64,000 nt of DNA from Clostridiales bacterium (GCA_004556965.1 SFFE01000002.1:62001-126000); one strand, 5' to 3'. Counted from the stretch's first letter, positions 50,693-59,770 are shown. The notes: generated by a model from the sequence alone, not told the origin. Translations and numbers: made by a program.

Positions 50693-51940
50693 ATGAAGAA
50701 ACGAATTCTCGGGCTGCTGCTCGCGCTGTGTGTGCTGGCAGGGATCCTCCCGCAGCTTTCTCTCCAGGCGCAGGCGGCGGGCGTGCTGTCTTCCGCCCCC
50801 TATCCGAAGATCGAATATGCACAGACGGACGATACGCCGGCCGGCACCATCCGCTACGTGTCGCAGATTCCGGACGAGGGATACAACGGCTTCTATTCGG
50901 CGTACTGGGGCCGCTTTGAGAGCTATGCCCGAGGCGAATGCTACACCGCCTGCATCTCCATGGCGCTGTCGTACACCGGCGTCAATGCGACGCCGCTGGC
51001 GCTGGGCGAATATTGGCTCAGCAGAGGCTACACGGGCGGAACGCCGTTTGCCACCACGCCGGAGGATGTGGACGCCTTTGGCGCGCAGTGTCTCAAGCTT
51101 TCATTTGCACAGGCGATGGACAACTATCTGAACGGCAACGGCAAATACAGCCCGCCGATCATCCACCTGCCCAACTATTCCGCGCGCGGCCACTATGTCG
51201 CCGTCGTGGGCAAGGTGTCGGACACGGTGTATGTGGTGCTCGACCCGGCGGCCAGCACGCATACGTGGAACATTACGATCAGCGGCAACTCCGCCACGCA
51301 CCCGCACGGTGTGGAGCGCGCGCTGGAAGACGCGACGCAGTATTATAACCCCTACGGGGGCATCGGCATCCACAAGGACGGCTCGGACTGTCCGGGCAAG
51401 ATCTTCTCCGACATGCCCAAAGAGACGGACTGGTCCCACGCGGGCATTGACTACTGCACGGAGCAGGCGCTGATGAACGGCACCGGCAACGGCAAGTTTG
51501 AGCCGGGGCTGAACACGACCCGCGCGATGCTGGCGTGCGTGCTCTACCGCATTGCGGGCGAGCCGGAGGTGACGGACTGCACCACGCCCTTCACCGACCT
51601 GACGGCTGACTGGTATCAGGACGCGGTCGCGTGGGCGTATGAACAGGGCATTGTCAACGGTGTGGACGAAGAGCGCTACCTGCCCGACGCTATCGTTACG
51701 CGCGAGCAGATGGTCACGATGCTCTACCGCTTCCTGGCGCTGGAGGAGCAGACGTGGCCGGAGCTGGACGGCTATACCGATGCCGGACAGGTTTCGGACT
51801 GGGCGCAGGACGCGATGTGCTGGGCGGTAGCCAATGAGATGATCAACGGCGTTTCGGCCACGGAGCTGGCCCCCGGCAGCGGCGCCAGCCGCGCGCAGGT
51901 CGCGGTGATCCTGATGCGGGTTCTCACAGCGGAAGCATAA
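50693..51940 (+). CDS. SLH-anchored C39-like cysteine-peptidase-type protein
   Basis: 415 residues. A signal peptide (~1-29) leads into a domain with GECYTACISMALSYTG, HLPNYSARGHYVAVVG and VVLDPAA, the Cys, His and Asp blocks of C39-like papain-fold proteins. Three SLH repeats (about 240-415) with TRAMLACVLYRIAGEP and TREQMVTMLYRF anchor it to the wall. It could be a peptidase or a non-catalytic surface binder. It has its own promoter and a strong terminator. The SLH repeats resemble those of the protein at 46625. Confidence 0.85.
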   Translation: MKKRILGLLLALCVLAGILPQLSLQAQAAGVLSSAPYPKIEYAQTDDTPAGTIRYVSQIPDEGYNGFYSAYWGRFESYARGECYTACISMALSYTGVNATPLALGEYWLSRGYTGGTPFATTPEDVDAFGAQCLKLSFAQAMDNYLNGNGKYSPPIIHLPNYSARGHYVAVVGKVSDTVYVVLDPAASTHTWNITISGNSATHPHGVERALEDATQYYNPYGGIGIHKDGSDCPGKIFSDMPKETDWSHAGIDYCTEQALMNGTGNGKFEPGLNTTRAMLACVLYRIAGEPEVTDCTTPFTDLTADWYQDAVAWAYEQGIVNGVDEERYLPDAIVTREQMVTMLYRFLALEEQTWPELDGYTDAGQVSDWAQDAMCWAVANEMINGVSATELAPGSGASRAQVAVILMRVLTAEA

Positions 51941-51943
51941 ACG

Positions 51944-51980
51944 AAAATGCCGCCTCCCCGGCCGGGGGAGGCGGCATTTT
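51944..51980. terminator. Bidirectional terminator between convergent genes
   Basis: Perfect 16-bp stem AAAATGCCGCCTCCCC with its complement and a 5-nt loop, A/T-flanked on both sides, 4 nt after the SLH-C39 stop and 8 nt from the stop of the minus-strand carboxypeptidase gene. Confidence 0.93.
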
Positions 51981-51988
51981 CATTTCTG

Positions 51989-53458
51989 TCACTTGCGGGA
52001 GGACGAGACGGTGTCTTTTTCCTCCGGAGGCGCGGCGGTGCGGAATTCGTCGAGCACCTGCTGCCGGGCCTGCCGGTCGCGCTGCTGCGCTGCTGCGCGG
52101 CGCGCCTGCATGGCGGCGCGTTTTTTCGCTTTCTGGCGGTTGCTGTAGCGGATGAGGAGCACGAAGTAGCCCACCAGCGCGGCCACAATCAGCAGCGTGA
52201 TGATGATGACGACCGGGCTGCGGAAGAACGCGCGCACGCTCGAACGCAGAAATTCGCCGCGCGAAAGCTCCACGTCCACGGTGGCGACGAGCGGAACGGT
52301 GCCGTATGTAACGCCGTCTTTGCTGATGGTGATCTCGCCGAGCACGTCGCCCGCGGAGATGGGGGCCTTGAGCGGCTCGCCGTCGCGCTCGCTGTAAATG
52401 ACGATATCGCGCTGGTACGTCGAGAGGTCGGCCTCGTTCGGCAGCACGGCGGAGATGCTGCTCTGCGCGCGGACGGTCACGCCGTCCGTGTCGCGGGCGA
52501 GGGAGACGGGTACCTCGCAGATCAGCTCCGTGGTGCTGACAATGTCACGCATGCTGAAGTTGCTGAACACCCAGCGGTAGAGCGAGAGCGTGTCGGAAAA
52601 GCTGCCGAAGTCCGTGGTGCCGTTGCCGCGTGTTTTTGCCGTGCAGCCGAGCACGATACACATCAGGCGGATGCCATCCTTTTCCGCGGTGGAGATCAGA
52701 CAGTAGCCCGCGTCGTTCGTGTGGCCGGTCTTGACGCCCATGGCGTATTCATAGAAGTAACCCTTATACATCGGGGAATCGGCGTTGATGAGACCGTTCG
52801 TGTTTTTCAGCTCGCGGGTCTCGGATTTGTTTGTGGCGGGGATGGTGCGCGTCGGCGTGTTGCAGAGCGTGACGAAAAGATCATGTTTGAGCGCTTCGGT
52901 CGTAATGCGGTAGAGGTCCATCGCCGTGGTGTAATGGTTTTCATCCGGCATGCCGTTCGTGTTCGTCAAGTGCGTGCCGGTGCAGCCAAGCTCTTCGGCG
53001 CGCTGGTTCATCAGCGCCACGAAGCCGGCGATGCTGCCGCTGAGGTATTCGCCGATGACGTTGCACGCCTCGTTCGCCGAGGCGACCATGGCGCAATACA
53101 GGTAGTTTTCCAGCGTCATCACCTCGCCTGGCTTGATGTCGGCGGAGCTGGCGTCCTCGTCCAGACCGGTCAGGCAGTCGTCGTACGCGGTGATCTCGTC
53201 CTTGAGCGACACATCGCCGCGCTCCACGGCCTCGACGGCGAGCAGCACGGTCAGAATCTTCGTCAGGCTCGCGGGATAGGCCTTGGACTCGGTGTTTTTC
53301 GAGACGTAGAACGCACCGGTGTCCATATCGGCCAGAATCGCCGCCGCTGCCGTCAGTTCCGGCGCGTCATACGGTTCCACGGCAAGCGCGCCCAGCGCAA
53401 AGACGGACGCGAGCATGGCGATGAGCAAAAGAAAAGGAATGATCTTGATTTTTTTCAT
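51989..53458 (-). CDS. D-alanyl-D-alanine carboxypeptidase (PBP5-like)
   Basis: 489 residues from ATG 53458 (GGAGAATG upstream); a start 21 codons earlier lacks a site. A signal peptide (~1-27) precedes the serine-peptidase S11 domain with SLTK (64-67), SAN (127-129) and KTG (243-245), all intact. The enzyme trims the terminal D-Ala of peptidoglycan stem peptides. Unlike typical PBP5 with an amphipathic anchor, it ends with a full membrane segment (VVIIITLLIVAALVGYFVLLI) and a ~50-residue basic cytoplasmic tail. Confidence 0.93.
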   Translation of the reverse strand: MKKIKIIPFLLLIAMLASVFALGALAVEPYDAPELTAAAAILADMDTGAFYVSKNTESKAYPASLTKILTVLLAVEAVERGDVSLKDEITAYDDCLTGLDEDASSADIKPGEVMTLENYLYCAMVASANEACNVIGEYLSGSIAGFVALMNQRAEELGCTGTHLTNTNGMPDENHYTTAMDLYRITTEALKHDLFVTLCNTPTRTIPATNKSETRELKNTNGLINADSPMYKGYFYEYAMGVKTGHTNDAGYCLISTAEKDGIRLMCIVLGCTAKTRGNGTTDFGSFSDTLSLYRWVFSNFSMRDIVSTTELICEVPVSLARDTDGVTVRAQSSISAVLPNEADLSTYQRDIVIYSERDGEPLKAPISAGDVLGEITISKDGVTYGTVPLVATVDVELSRGEFLRSSVRAFFRSPVVIIITLLIVAALVGYFVLLIRYSNRQKAKKRAAMQARRAAAQQRDRQARQQVLDEFRTAAPPEEKDTVSSSRK

Positions 53459-53657
53459 GTCATTCTCCGATGATCTGTGATATAGTACGAAGGGAAGCGT
53501 ACCGGAACCGGCTTTCCGCAAAAACCCGGTTTCCGGTGCAGACGGACGGCTATGCTGCGGTTTGCAGGGTCCGCGCCGTCAAGGACCCCCTAAATATGAC
53601 ATTATAAAAGGTTATGCGGCGAAAAGCAAATGAAATTCGTGAAATTACAAAACTGAT

Positions 53658-54059
53658 ATGAAACTGAATCGGACAGAATGGGCGGCGATCGTGCTGAGCG
53701 TCGTGTTTCTGACCGCTGCAGCGGCCGTGACGGCTGTTGGCAGCCGGAACACCGGTGTGGCATATGCGCCGCTGGCCGTGACGGCGGCGGAACCTACGCC
53801 GCCGGACGATGTTTCCGCGCAGACCGCCGCGGCGGAGCCGGAACGAATCAATATCAACACCGCGACTGCGGCGGAGCTGGAGTCGCTGCCCGGCATCGGT
53901 CCCAAGCTCGCGGCGCGGATCGTGGATTACCGCGCGGCGAACGGGCCGTTTCAGTCGCCGGAGGAGCTGATGAACGTCAGCGGAATCGGCGAGAAGACGT
54001 ATGCCGGGCTGGCGGAGCAGATCACCGCCGGCGCGGCAAATCAGGAGGGAACCGAATGA
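53658..54059 (+). CDS. ComEA-like helix-hairpin-helix protein
   Basis: 133 residues. One N-terminal membrane segment (~8-27), a Pro/Ala-rich linker and a ComEA-type double HhH domain: ININTATAAELESLPGIGPKLAARIVDYR and GPFQSPEELMNVSGIG. ComEA captures DNA in transformation; here no ComEC is nearby. The stop overlaps the response regulator start (ATGA). Confidence 0.88.
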   Translation: MKLNRTEWAAIVLSVVFLTAAAAVTAVGSRNTGVAYAPLAVTAAEPTPPDDVSAQTAAAEPERININTATAAELESLPGIGPKLAARIVDYRAANGPFQSPEELMNVSGIGEKTYAGLAEQITAGAANQEGTE

Positions 54060-54748
54060 AAATACTGGTCGTAGACGATGAAAAGCTGCTCGTCAAGGGC
54101 ATTAAATTCAATCTGGAAAACGAGGGGTATCAGGTGGACGCCTGCTACGACGGCGAAGCCGCCGTGGAGATGGCGCGTACGGGTGATTACGCCGTGATCC
54201 TGCTGGATCTGATGATGCCGAAGCTGGACGGGCTGGAAGCCTGCCAGAAGATCCGGCAGTTTTCCACCGTGCCGATCATCATGCTCACGGCGCGCAGCGA
54301 GGACGCGGACAAGCTTATTGGCTTTGAGTCCGGTGCGGACGATTATATCACGAAGCCCTTCAACATTCTGGAGCTGAAAGCGCGCATCCGCGCGCTCATC
54401 CGCCGCTCCACCATGCCGGCCTCCGGCAGCGGCGGGGCCAAAAACGGCAAGCTGGTCTGCGGGCAGATCGAGATCGACCCTGAGCGCCGCAGCGCCAAGC
54501 GCTTCGGCCGTCCGGTGGATCTCACCGTGAAGGAGTTTGATCTCATCGAGCTGCTCATGCGCAACCCCGGCAAGGTGTACAGCCGCGAAAACCTGCTTGA
54601 TCTCGTCTGGGGCTACGATTATCAGGGCGACATCCGCACGGTGGACGTGCACATCCGCCGCCTGCGCGAGAAGCTGGAAAAGCAGCCGGCCGAGCCGGAA
54701 TATATCATCACGAAATGGGGCGTCGGGTACTACTTCGCCGAGCAGTAA
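54056..54748 (+). CDS. OmpR-family response regulator
   Basis: 230 residues from ATG 54056. The receiver domain has LVVDDEK, phospho-acceptor Asp51 in LLDLMMPK, and ITKPFNILEL. A winged-helix DNA-binding domain follows (VDLTVKEFDLIELLMRNPG, VDVHIRRLREKL). The cognate kinase follows after 3 nt. Coupling to a ComEA-like gene is unusual; targets unknown. Confidence 0.95.
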   Translation: MKILVVDDEKLLVKGIKFNLENEGYQVDACYDGEAAVEMARTGDYAVILLDLMMPKLDGLEACQKIRQFSTVPIIMLTARSEDADKLIGFESGADDYITKPFNILELKARIRALIRRSTMPASGSGGAKNGKLVCGQIEIDPERRSAKRFGRPVDLTVKEFDLIELLMRNPGKVYSRENLLDLVWGYDYQGDIRTVDVHIRRLREKLEKQPAEPEYIITKWGVGYYFAEQ

Positions 54749-54751
54749 GAC

Positions 54752-56188
54752 ATGGAACAGGCAAGCAAGCGAAAACTGAAAAACAGCGTCCAGCTCAAGT
54801 TTGCCGGGTATTTCGCGGTTCTGATCGCGGTGCTGCTCGTGGTGCTCAACACGTACCCGCTGCAGTCCTCGCGCGACATCGTCTTTTCCGAAAAGGAGAG
54901 CGCGCTGGTCAACCGTGCGGCGGTCGTGTCGTCGTCCCTGTCGCTGCTGGAGTCGCTCACGCCGGACAATACGCGGCAGGTCATGGGCCTGCTCGATGTG
55001 AACGATCTGACGCGCATCATGGTCACGGACGACGCCGGGCTCGTGCTGTACGACACGGCGGAGGAGGATAACGCCGTCGGGCGCTATGCGCTTTTTTCCG
55101 AGATCAGCCGCGCCCTCGGCGGGGAGACGGTGTTCTATTCCCGCTTTCATATGGAGGCGTTCGTCAGCCGTGCGGCCATGCCGGTGCGCAGCAGCAGCCG
55201 GACCATCGGCGCGGTGTATCTGTGCGAATATGACCGGGAGCAGGCAGACCTGATCGTCGGCATCCAGCACCGGCTGGGGACGATCACGGTGGTGGTCGGC
55301 GTCGTTGCGATGGTGCTGATCCTGTTTTCCATCCGGATCATGACCCGGCGCATCACACGCCTGGCTGACGGCGTGCGCATCGTGCAGTCGGGCGACTACA
55401 GCTTCCGGCTGGAGTCGAAGGGGCACGACGAACTGACCGAGCTGGGCGACGAGTTCAACAACCTCACCGAGCGGCTGGAGACCACCGAGGCGCAGCGCCG
55501 GCGGTTCGTGTCCGACGCGTCGCACGAGCTGAAAACGCCGCTTGCGTCCATCCGCCTGCTGGCAGACAGCATCGTGCAGAGCGAGGGCATGGATCCGGCT
55601 ACCATGCGCGAATTTGTGACGGACATCGGCTCCGAAGCGGAGCGCCTGCAGCGCACGACCGAAAAGCTCTTAAACCTCTCGCGCCGGGACGACGGTGTGA
55701 ACGGCGAGACGACGATCGTTGATCTGAAAGAGACCGTGCGCGGCACGCTGCACCTGCTGCGTCCGCTGGCGGACGCCAGCAACGTCACGATCTCCTGCGT
55801 GCTGTCTGACGGCTGCACCATCCGCGCGACGGAGGACGACGTGTATCATATCGTGTTCAACCTCGTGGAGAACGCGATCAAATATAATCTTGCCTGCGGC
55901 AGCGTTTTTGTGAAGGTCTATTCACGGGGCGAGCAGTGCTTCCTCTCCGTGGAGGATACCGGTATCGGCATCCCGGAGGCGGACCGTGAGCAGATCTTCG
56001 GCCGGTTCTACCGCGTGGACAAGGCGCGCTCGCGCGAGCACGGCGGCAGCGGCCTAGGCCTCTCCATCGTGCACGACGCCGTGGCGCTCTACGGCGGGAC
56101 GGTGGAGGTCAGCGGCGTGGAGCCGCACGGGACGCGCTTTGTGGTGTGCTTCCCGCGCGCCGCGGCAGAACAGGAGGCGGAGTCATGA
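54752..56188 (+). CDS. Sensor histidine kinase (HAMP, HisKA, HATPase)
   Basis: 478 residues. Two membrane segments (~21-40 and ~172-193) flank an extracellular sensor domain. A HAMP domain follows, then HisKA with the phospho-His258 in SHELKTPLAS and HATPase with LVENAIKYN, DTGIGIPEAD and GSGLGLSIV. It resembles WalK/PhoR-type kinases. The ligand is not evident. The last codons overlap a GerMN-type lipoprotein gene, which may act as an accessory. Confidence 0.95.
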   Translation: MEQASKRKLKNSVQLKFAGYFAVLIAVLLVVLNTYPLQSSRDIVFSEKESALVNRAAVVSSSLSLLESLTPDNTRQVMGLLDVNDLTRIMVTDDAGLVLYDTAEEDNAVGRYALFSEISRALGGETVFYSRFHMEAFVSRAAMPVRSSSRTIGAVYLCEYDREQADLIVGIQHRLGTITVVVGVVAMVLILFSIRIMTRRITRLADGVRIVQSGDYSFRLESKGHDELTELGDEFNNLTERLETTEAQRRRFVSDASHELKTPLASIRLLADSIVQSEGMDPATMREFVTDIGSEAERLQRTTEKLLNLSRRDDGVNGETTIVDLKETVRGTLHLLRPLADASNVTISCVLSDGCTIRATEDDVYHIVFNLVENAIKYNLACGSVFVKVYSRGEQCFLSVEDTGIGIPEADREQIFGRFYRVDKARSREHGGSGLGLSIVHDAVALYGGTVEVSGVEPHGTRFVVCFPRAAAEQEAES

Positions 56189-56658
56189 AGCGAATGCTGC
56201 CGCTGCTGCTCGCACTGGCCTTCCTGCTGTGCGCCGCCTGCGCGCAGACGCCGGGCGAGACGGTTGAGATCTACCGCGTGCGTACCGAGCAGAGCCGCAC
56301 GAACGGCGAGCTGGTGCGCGCCGAAACCATGGAAATTCCCGCCGACGCCGACCTGATCCAGGCGGTCATCGACGCGTTTAATGCTCCGGCGCGGGCGCAG
56401 GACCTGGAAAACCCACTGTCTTCCTCCGCCGCGCTGATCAGCGGCATGTTTGAGGACGGAACACTGACGCTGGAGGCAAAGCCGGGCTACTGCGTGCTCA
56501 CCGGTATGGAGCTGGCGCAGGCGAATGCCTGCGTGGTGCTCACGTTCTCGGCGCTGCCGGGCGTGGCACGTGTAACGGTGCGCTCCGGCGACCGGGTGCT
56601 GTGCAGCGCCATGACGCCGGACAGCCTGGTTCTGACGGACACGAGTACCGGCGATTGA
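56185..56658 (+). CDS. GerMN-domain lipoprotein
   Basis: 157 residues from ATG 56185. The N-terminus MKRMLPLLLALAFLLCAACAQ is a lipoprotein signal peptide with a lipobox-type cysteine (LLCAAC). The remainder is a GerMN-like domain (VEIYRVRTEQSRTNGELVRAE). It is coupled to the kinase gene by a 4-nt overlap, echoing lipoproteins that tune LytS/YcbM-type kinases. Function inferred. Confidence 0.85.
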   Translation: MKRMLPLLLALAFLLCAACAQTPGETVEIYRVRTEQSRTNGELVRAETMEIPADADLIQAVIDAFNAPARAQDLENPLSSSAALISGMFEDGTLTLEAKPGYCVLTGMELAQANACVVLTFSALPGVARVTVRSGDRVLCSAMTPDSLVLTDTSTGD

Positions 56659-56678
56659 ATCGAAGGGAGGGACGAAGC

Positions 56679-57749
56679 ATGGACAATCTTCTCAGACTGC
56701 AGGCCGCCATCCGCGCGGCGGAGCTGGACGCGCTGCTGCTGATGGACGCGCGCAATCGCTATTACGCTACCGGCTTTCATTCGACGGACGGCGCCGTGGT
56801 CGTCACGGCGGACAAGGCGTATTTCATTACGGACTCGCGCTATATCGAGGCCGCGTGCAAAACGATCGGCGACCGGGCGGAGGTGCTGCTGTGCGACCAC
56901 GAGCACCCCATGCGCCTGTACCTGCAGACGATCATCTCCGACTGCGGCGTGCAGAAGCTTGGCGCGGAGGATGGCACGCTCACCTATGCGGACTATCTGA
57001 ATCTGGAGCGGCTGCTGGGCCTGCACCTGATCCCCGCACAGGAACTGATCTTGAACCTGCGCCAGAGCAAGCAGCCGCACGAGCTGGACTTCATGCGGCA
57101 GGCGCAGGAGATCACCGACCGCGCCTTCGCGGAGGTGCTGCCGCTCATCCGGCCCGGCGTGACGGAGCGGGAGCTTGCGGCAGAGCTGGTGTACCGGATG
57201 CTGAAGCACGGTGCGGAGGGCAACTCCTTTGACCCCATCGTGATCACCGGTCGGAAAACGAGCATGCCGCACGGCGTCCCCGGCGACGTGGCCATTCAGA
57301 ACGGCGACTTCGTGACGATGGACTTCGGCTGCCTAAAGGGCGGCTACTGCTCGGACATGACGCGCACTGTCGCGGTCGGCCACGTGAGCGAGGAGATGCG
57401 CAAGGTGTATGACACCGTGCTGCGCGCGCAGCTTGCCGGCATCGCCGCGGCGCGCGCGGGCGTCTCCGGCGCGGAGCTCGACGGCGCGGCCCGCAGCGTC
57501 ATCGCAAACGCGGGGTATGGCGCGTATTTCGGCCATAGCTTCGGTCACAGTCTCGGTCTGGAGATCCACGAAGCGCCGAACGCCGCGCCGAACAACGACC
57601 AGCCCATGCCCGAGCACGCGGTCGTCTCTGCCGAGCCGGGCATTTACCTGCCGGGGCGCTTCGGCGTGCGCATCGAGGATGTGCTGCATCTGACCGCGGA
57701 CGGCGCGGAGGACTTCACAAAATCTCCGAAAGAATTGATGATTCTCTGA
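56679..57749 (+). CDS. Xaa-Pro peptidase (M24 family)
   Basis: 356 residues from ATG 56679 (GGGAGGGACG upstream). The creatinase-type N-domain is followed by the pita-bread fold with metal ligands in MDFGC, SDMTRT, FGHSLGLEIHE, EPGIYL and RIEDVLH. This is a proline-type aminopeptidase (PepP/PepQ-like). It precedes efp, a common Firmicutes synteny. Confidence 0.93.
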   Translation: MDNLLRLQAAIRAAELDALLLMDARNRYYATGFHSTDGAVVVTADKAYFITDSRYIEAACKTIGDRAEVLLCDHEHPMRLYLQTIISDCGVQKLGAEDGTLTYADYLNLERLLGLHLIPAQELILNLRQSKQPHELDFMRQAQEITDRAFAEVLPLIRPGVTERELAAELVYRMLKHGAEGNSFDPIVITGRKTSMPHGVPGDVAIQNGDFVTMDFGCLKGGYCSDMTRTVAVGHVSEEMRKVYDTVLRAQLAGIAAARAGVSGAELDGAARSVIANAGYGAYFGHSFGHSLGLEIHEAPNAAPNNDQPMPEHAVVSAEPGIYLPGRFGVRIEDVLHLTADGAEDFTKSPKELMIL

Positions 57750-57808
57750 AAAAATACGGCAGTTGACGTGTATTTTCTGCTTGACGGCAGAAAAATAAGA
57801 AATACGGC

Positions 57809-57837
57809 TTGCCAAACAGTACCGAATCGTGTAAAAT
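57809..57837 (+). promoter_or_regulatory. Promoter for efp
   Basis: TTGCCA (57809-57814) and TAAAAT (57832-57837) with a 17-nt spacer, about 45 nt before the efp start. Confidence 0.7.
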
Positions 57838-57881
57838 ACTTAAAGTCATTTTTTATAACTATTCTTGAGGAGGATTTATAT

Positions 57882-58445
57882 ATGATTACTGCAGGCGATT
57901 TCAGAAACGGCGTTACCTTTGAAATGGACGGGCAGGTCATGCAGGTCGTGGAGTTCCAGCACGTCAAGCCCGGCAAGGGCGCTGCGTTCGTCCGCACCAA
58001 GATGAAGAACGTCATCACCGGCGCCGTGACCGAAACTTCCTTCAACCCCACCGCGAAGTTCGAGGAAGCGACCATCGAGCGCAAGAGCATGGAATACAGC
58101 TATAACGACGGCAACCTGTACTACTTCATGGATCCTGAGTCCTATGAGCTGATCCCGATCGACGAGAGCGTGCTGGGTGACAACTTCCGCTTCGTGAAGG
58201 AGAACATGACCTGCACTGTCAGCTCCTATAAGGGCAAGACCTTTATGGTCGAGCCGCCTACGTTTGTCGAGCTGGAAGTTACCGATACCGATCCGGGCTT
58301 CGCCGGCAACACCGCCACGAACGCCACCAAGCCCGCAACCCTCGAAACCGGCGCCGAGATCAAGGTTCCCCTGTTCATCAGCACGGGCGACCGCATCCGC
58401 GTCGATACCCGCGTGGGCGAGTATCTGGAGCGCGCGAAGGGCTAA
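57882..58445 (+). CDS. efp: Elongation factor P
   Basis: 187 residues from ATG 57882 (GAGGAGGA upstream). All three beta-barrel domains are present. The modification loop HVKPGKGAAF carries Lys32 at the tip, and the C-terminus GDRIRVDTRVGEYLERA is canonical. EF-P relieves ribosome stalling at polyproline. It has its own promoter and a strong terminator. Confidence 0.98.
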   Translation: MITAGDFRNGVTFEMDGQVMQVVEFQHVKPGKGAAFVRTKMKNVITGAVTETSFNPTAKFEEATIERKSMEYSYNDGNLYYFMDPESYELIPIDESVLGDNFRFVKENMTCTVSSYKGKTFMVEPPTFVELEVTDTDPGFAGNTATNATKPATLETGAEIKVPLFISTGDRIRVDTRVGEYLERAKG

Positions 58446-58460
58446 TCGCAATCCAAAAGG

Positions 58461-58493
58461 AAAAACACCTGCACATTTTGTGCAGGTGTTTTT
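58461..58493. terminator. Bidirectional terminator after efp
   Basis: Perfect 14-bp stem AAAAACACCTGCAC with its complement, 5-nt loop and T-run, between efp and the convergent PTS-IIC-like gene. Confidence 0.93.
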
Positions 58494-58508
58494 TGCTGTC
58501 GTGGAGCT

Positions 58509-59627
58509 TTAGTCCAGTTTCAGGTCGCCCTCTTTGATCCAGCCGATCTTGCGGCAGAGCAGGCCAAGCGCCCAGCAGATGACGCCGGGAAGCACGAAGC
58601 AGACGAGAACGAGACCCAGCCAGTCCATAAAGCCCGGCGCGATGGCCACGGCGCCGTTGGCGACGGCGGCCTCACTGGGCGCGACCCAACCGGTCCAGAC
58701 GCCGATGGGGCCGCACAGGCCGCAGGTGCCCATGCCGGAGTTAACGGCCGCGCCGTTCATCTCCAGCTTGAAGATGCACGTGGAAATGGGGCCGGTGATG
58801 GCGGAGGTGACGATGGCGGGGATCCAGATCTTCGGGTTGCGCACGATGTTGCCCATCTGCAGCATGGAGGTGCCAAGCCCCTGACTGACGAGACCGCCCC
58901 AGCGGTTTTCCCGAAAGCTCATCACGGCGAAGCCCACCATGTTCGCGCAGCACCCGGCGACTGCAGCGCCGCCGGCAAGCCCGGTGAGGGAAAGCGCGGC
59001 GCAGATGGCGGCGGAGGAGATCGGCAGCGTCAGCGCAATGCCGACCACGACGGACACGATGATGCCCATGATGAACGGCTGCTGCTGCGTCGCCCACATG
59101 ATGAGATTGCCGACCCAGCTTGCCGCTTTTCCGATGGGTGCGGCCACGAGCATGGCAAGCCCGATGCCGACCAGGATCGTGACGATCGGGGTGACGAGAA
59201 TGTCGATCTTCGTCTCCTTCGAAACGGCCTTGCCGAACTCGGCGGCGATGCACGCGGTGACGAGCACGGCCAGCGGGCCGCCCGCGCCGCCCATGGCGTT
59301 CGTGGCGAAGCCGACTGGCACGAGCGAGAACAGCACCATTGCCGGCGCGTGCAGCGCATAGCCGATGGCGACGGCCATGGCCGGGCCGACCATGAGCGAA
59401 GCGCATCCGCCGATCGTATAGCCGACCTTGTTCGGGTCCTTGCCCAGTTCGAAAATGATCTCGTTCAGAAACCCGATGTGGAACTGCTGTCCCAGCGTGT
59501 TCAGAATCGTGCCGATGAGCAGGGAGCAGAACAGACCCTGCGCCATCGCACCGAGCGCGTCGATCCCGTAGCGGCGCAGCGAGATCTCAATGTCCTTGCG
59601 CTTGAGGAACGCTTTGAATTTGCTCAT
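58509..59627 (-). CDS. Orphan PTS-IIC-like (PTS_EIIC_2 family) transporter, candidate niacin importer
   Basis: 372 residues, about ten membrane segments, with glycine-rich half-helices such as GFATNAMGGAGGPLAVLV and PISSAAICAALSL. This matches the PTS_EIIC_2-type family of membrane proteins. No IIA or IIB domain or gene is present, so sugar phosphotransfer is unlikely. The promoter overlaps a 40-bp palindrome beside a NiaR-like repressor gene, and pncB is next to that, so niacin or a related pyridine is the suggested substrate. This substrate is inferred, not visible in the protein. Confidence 0.82.
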   Translation of the reverse strand: MSKFKAFLKRKDIEISLRRYGIDALGAMAQGLFCSLLIGTILNTLGQQFHIGFLNEIIFELGKDPNKVGYTIGGCASLMVGPAMAVAIGYALHAPAMVLFSLVPVGFATNAMGGAGGPLAVLVTACIAAEFGKAVSKETKIDILVTPIVTILVGIGLAMLVAAPIGKAASWVGNLIMWATQQQPFIMGIIVSVVVGIALTLPISSAAICAALSLTGLAGGAAVAGCCANMVGFAVMSFRENRWGGLVSQGLGTSMLQMGNIVRNPKIWIPAIVTSAITGPISTCIFKLEMNGAAVNSGMGTCGLCGPIGVWTGWVAPSEAAVANGAVAIAPGFMDWLGLVLVCFVLPGVICWALGLLCRKIGWIKEGDLKLD

Positions 59628-59656
59628 GAGGAACCCTCCGTGATCTGATACAAAAA

Positions 59657-59696
59657 AGTAGGCTTTACAGGTGTCATGACACCTGTAAAGCCTACT
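59657..59696. promoter_or_regulatory. Perfect 40-bp palindrome, probable NiaR operator
   Basis: 20-bp arms AGTAGGCTTTACAGGTGTCA and complement with no mismatch, centred at 59676/59677. It overlaps the -10 and start region of the transporter promoter and lies between the transporter and the NiaR-like gene. NiaR operators are palindromic; an exact match to a published consensus could not be checked. Confidence 0.75.
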
Positions 59697-59722
59697 ATAA
59701 TCGTCTTGCTCCGACTTGTCAA
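59694..59722 (-). promoter_or_regulatory. Promoter for the PTS-IIC-like gene
   Basis: On the minus strand, consensus TTGACA (59717-59722) and TATAGT (59694-59699), 17-nt spacer; the -10 overlaps the edge of the palindrome. Bound repressor would block RNA polymerase. Confidence 0.85.
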
Positions 59723-59770
59723 TGCAAGTTTACCTTCTGACAATGTTTTTTCTGCGTTCGCCCCGGCCGT

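Noticed and set aside
51947..53473. 508-residue plus-strand ORF opposite the carboxypeptidase
   Set aside because: Starts inside a terminator and mirrors a gene with intact SLTK, SAN and KTG motifs.
59657..59696. The 40-bp palindrome as an intrinsic terminator
   Set aside because: A T-run does follow on the minus strand, but the promoter's -10 overlaps the palindrome, so transcripts would begin inside it and not contain the whole stem; an operator fits better.
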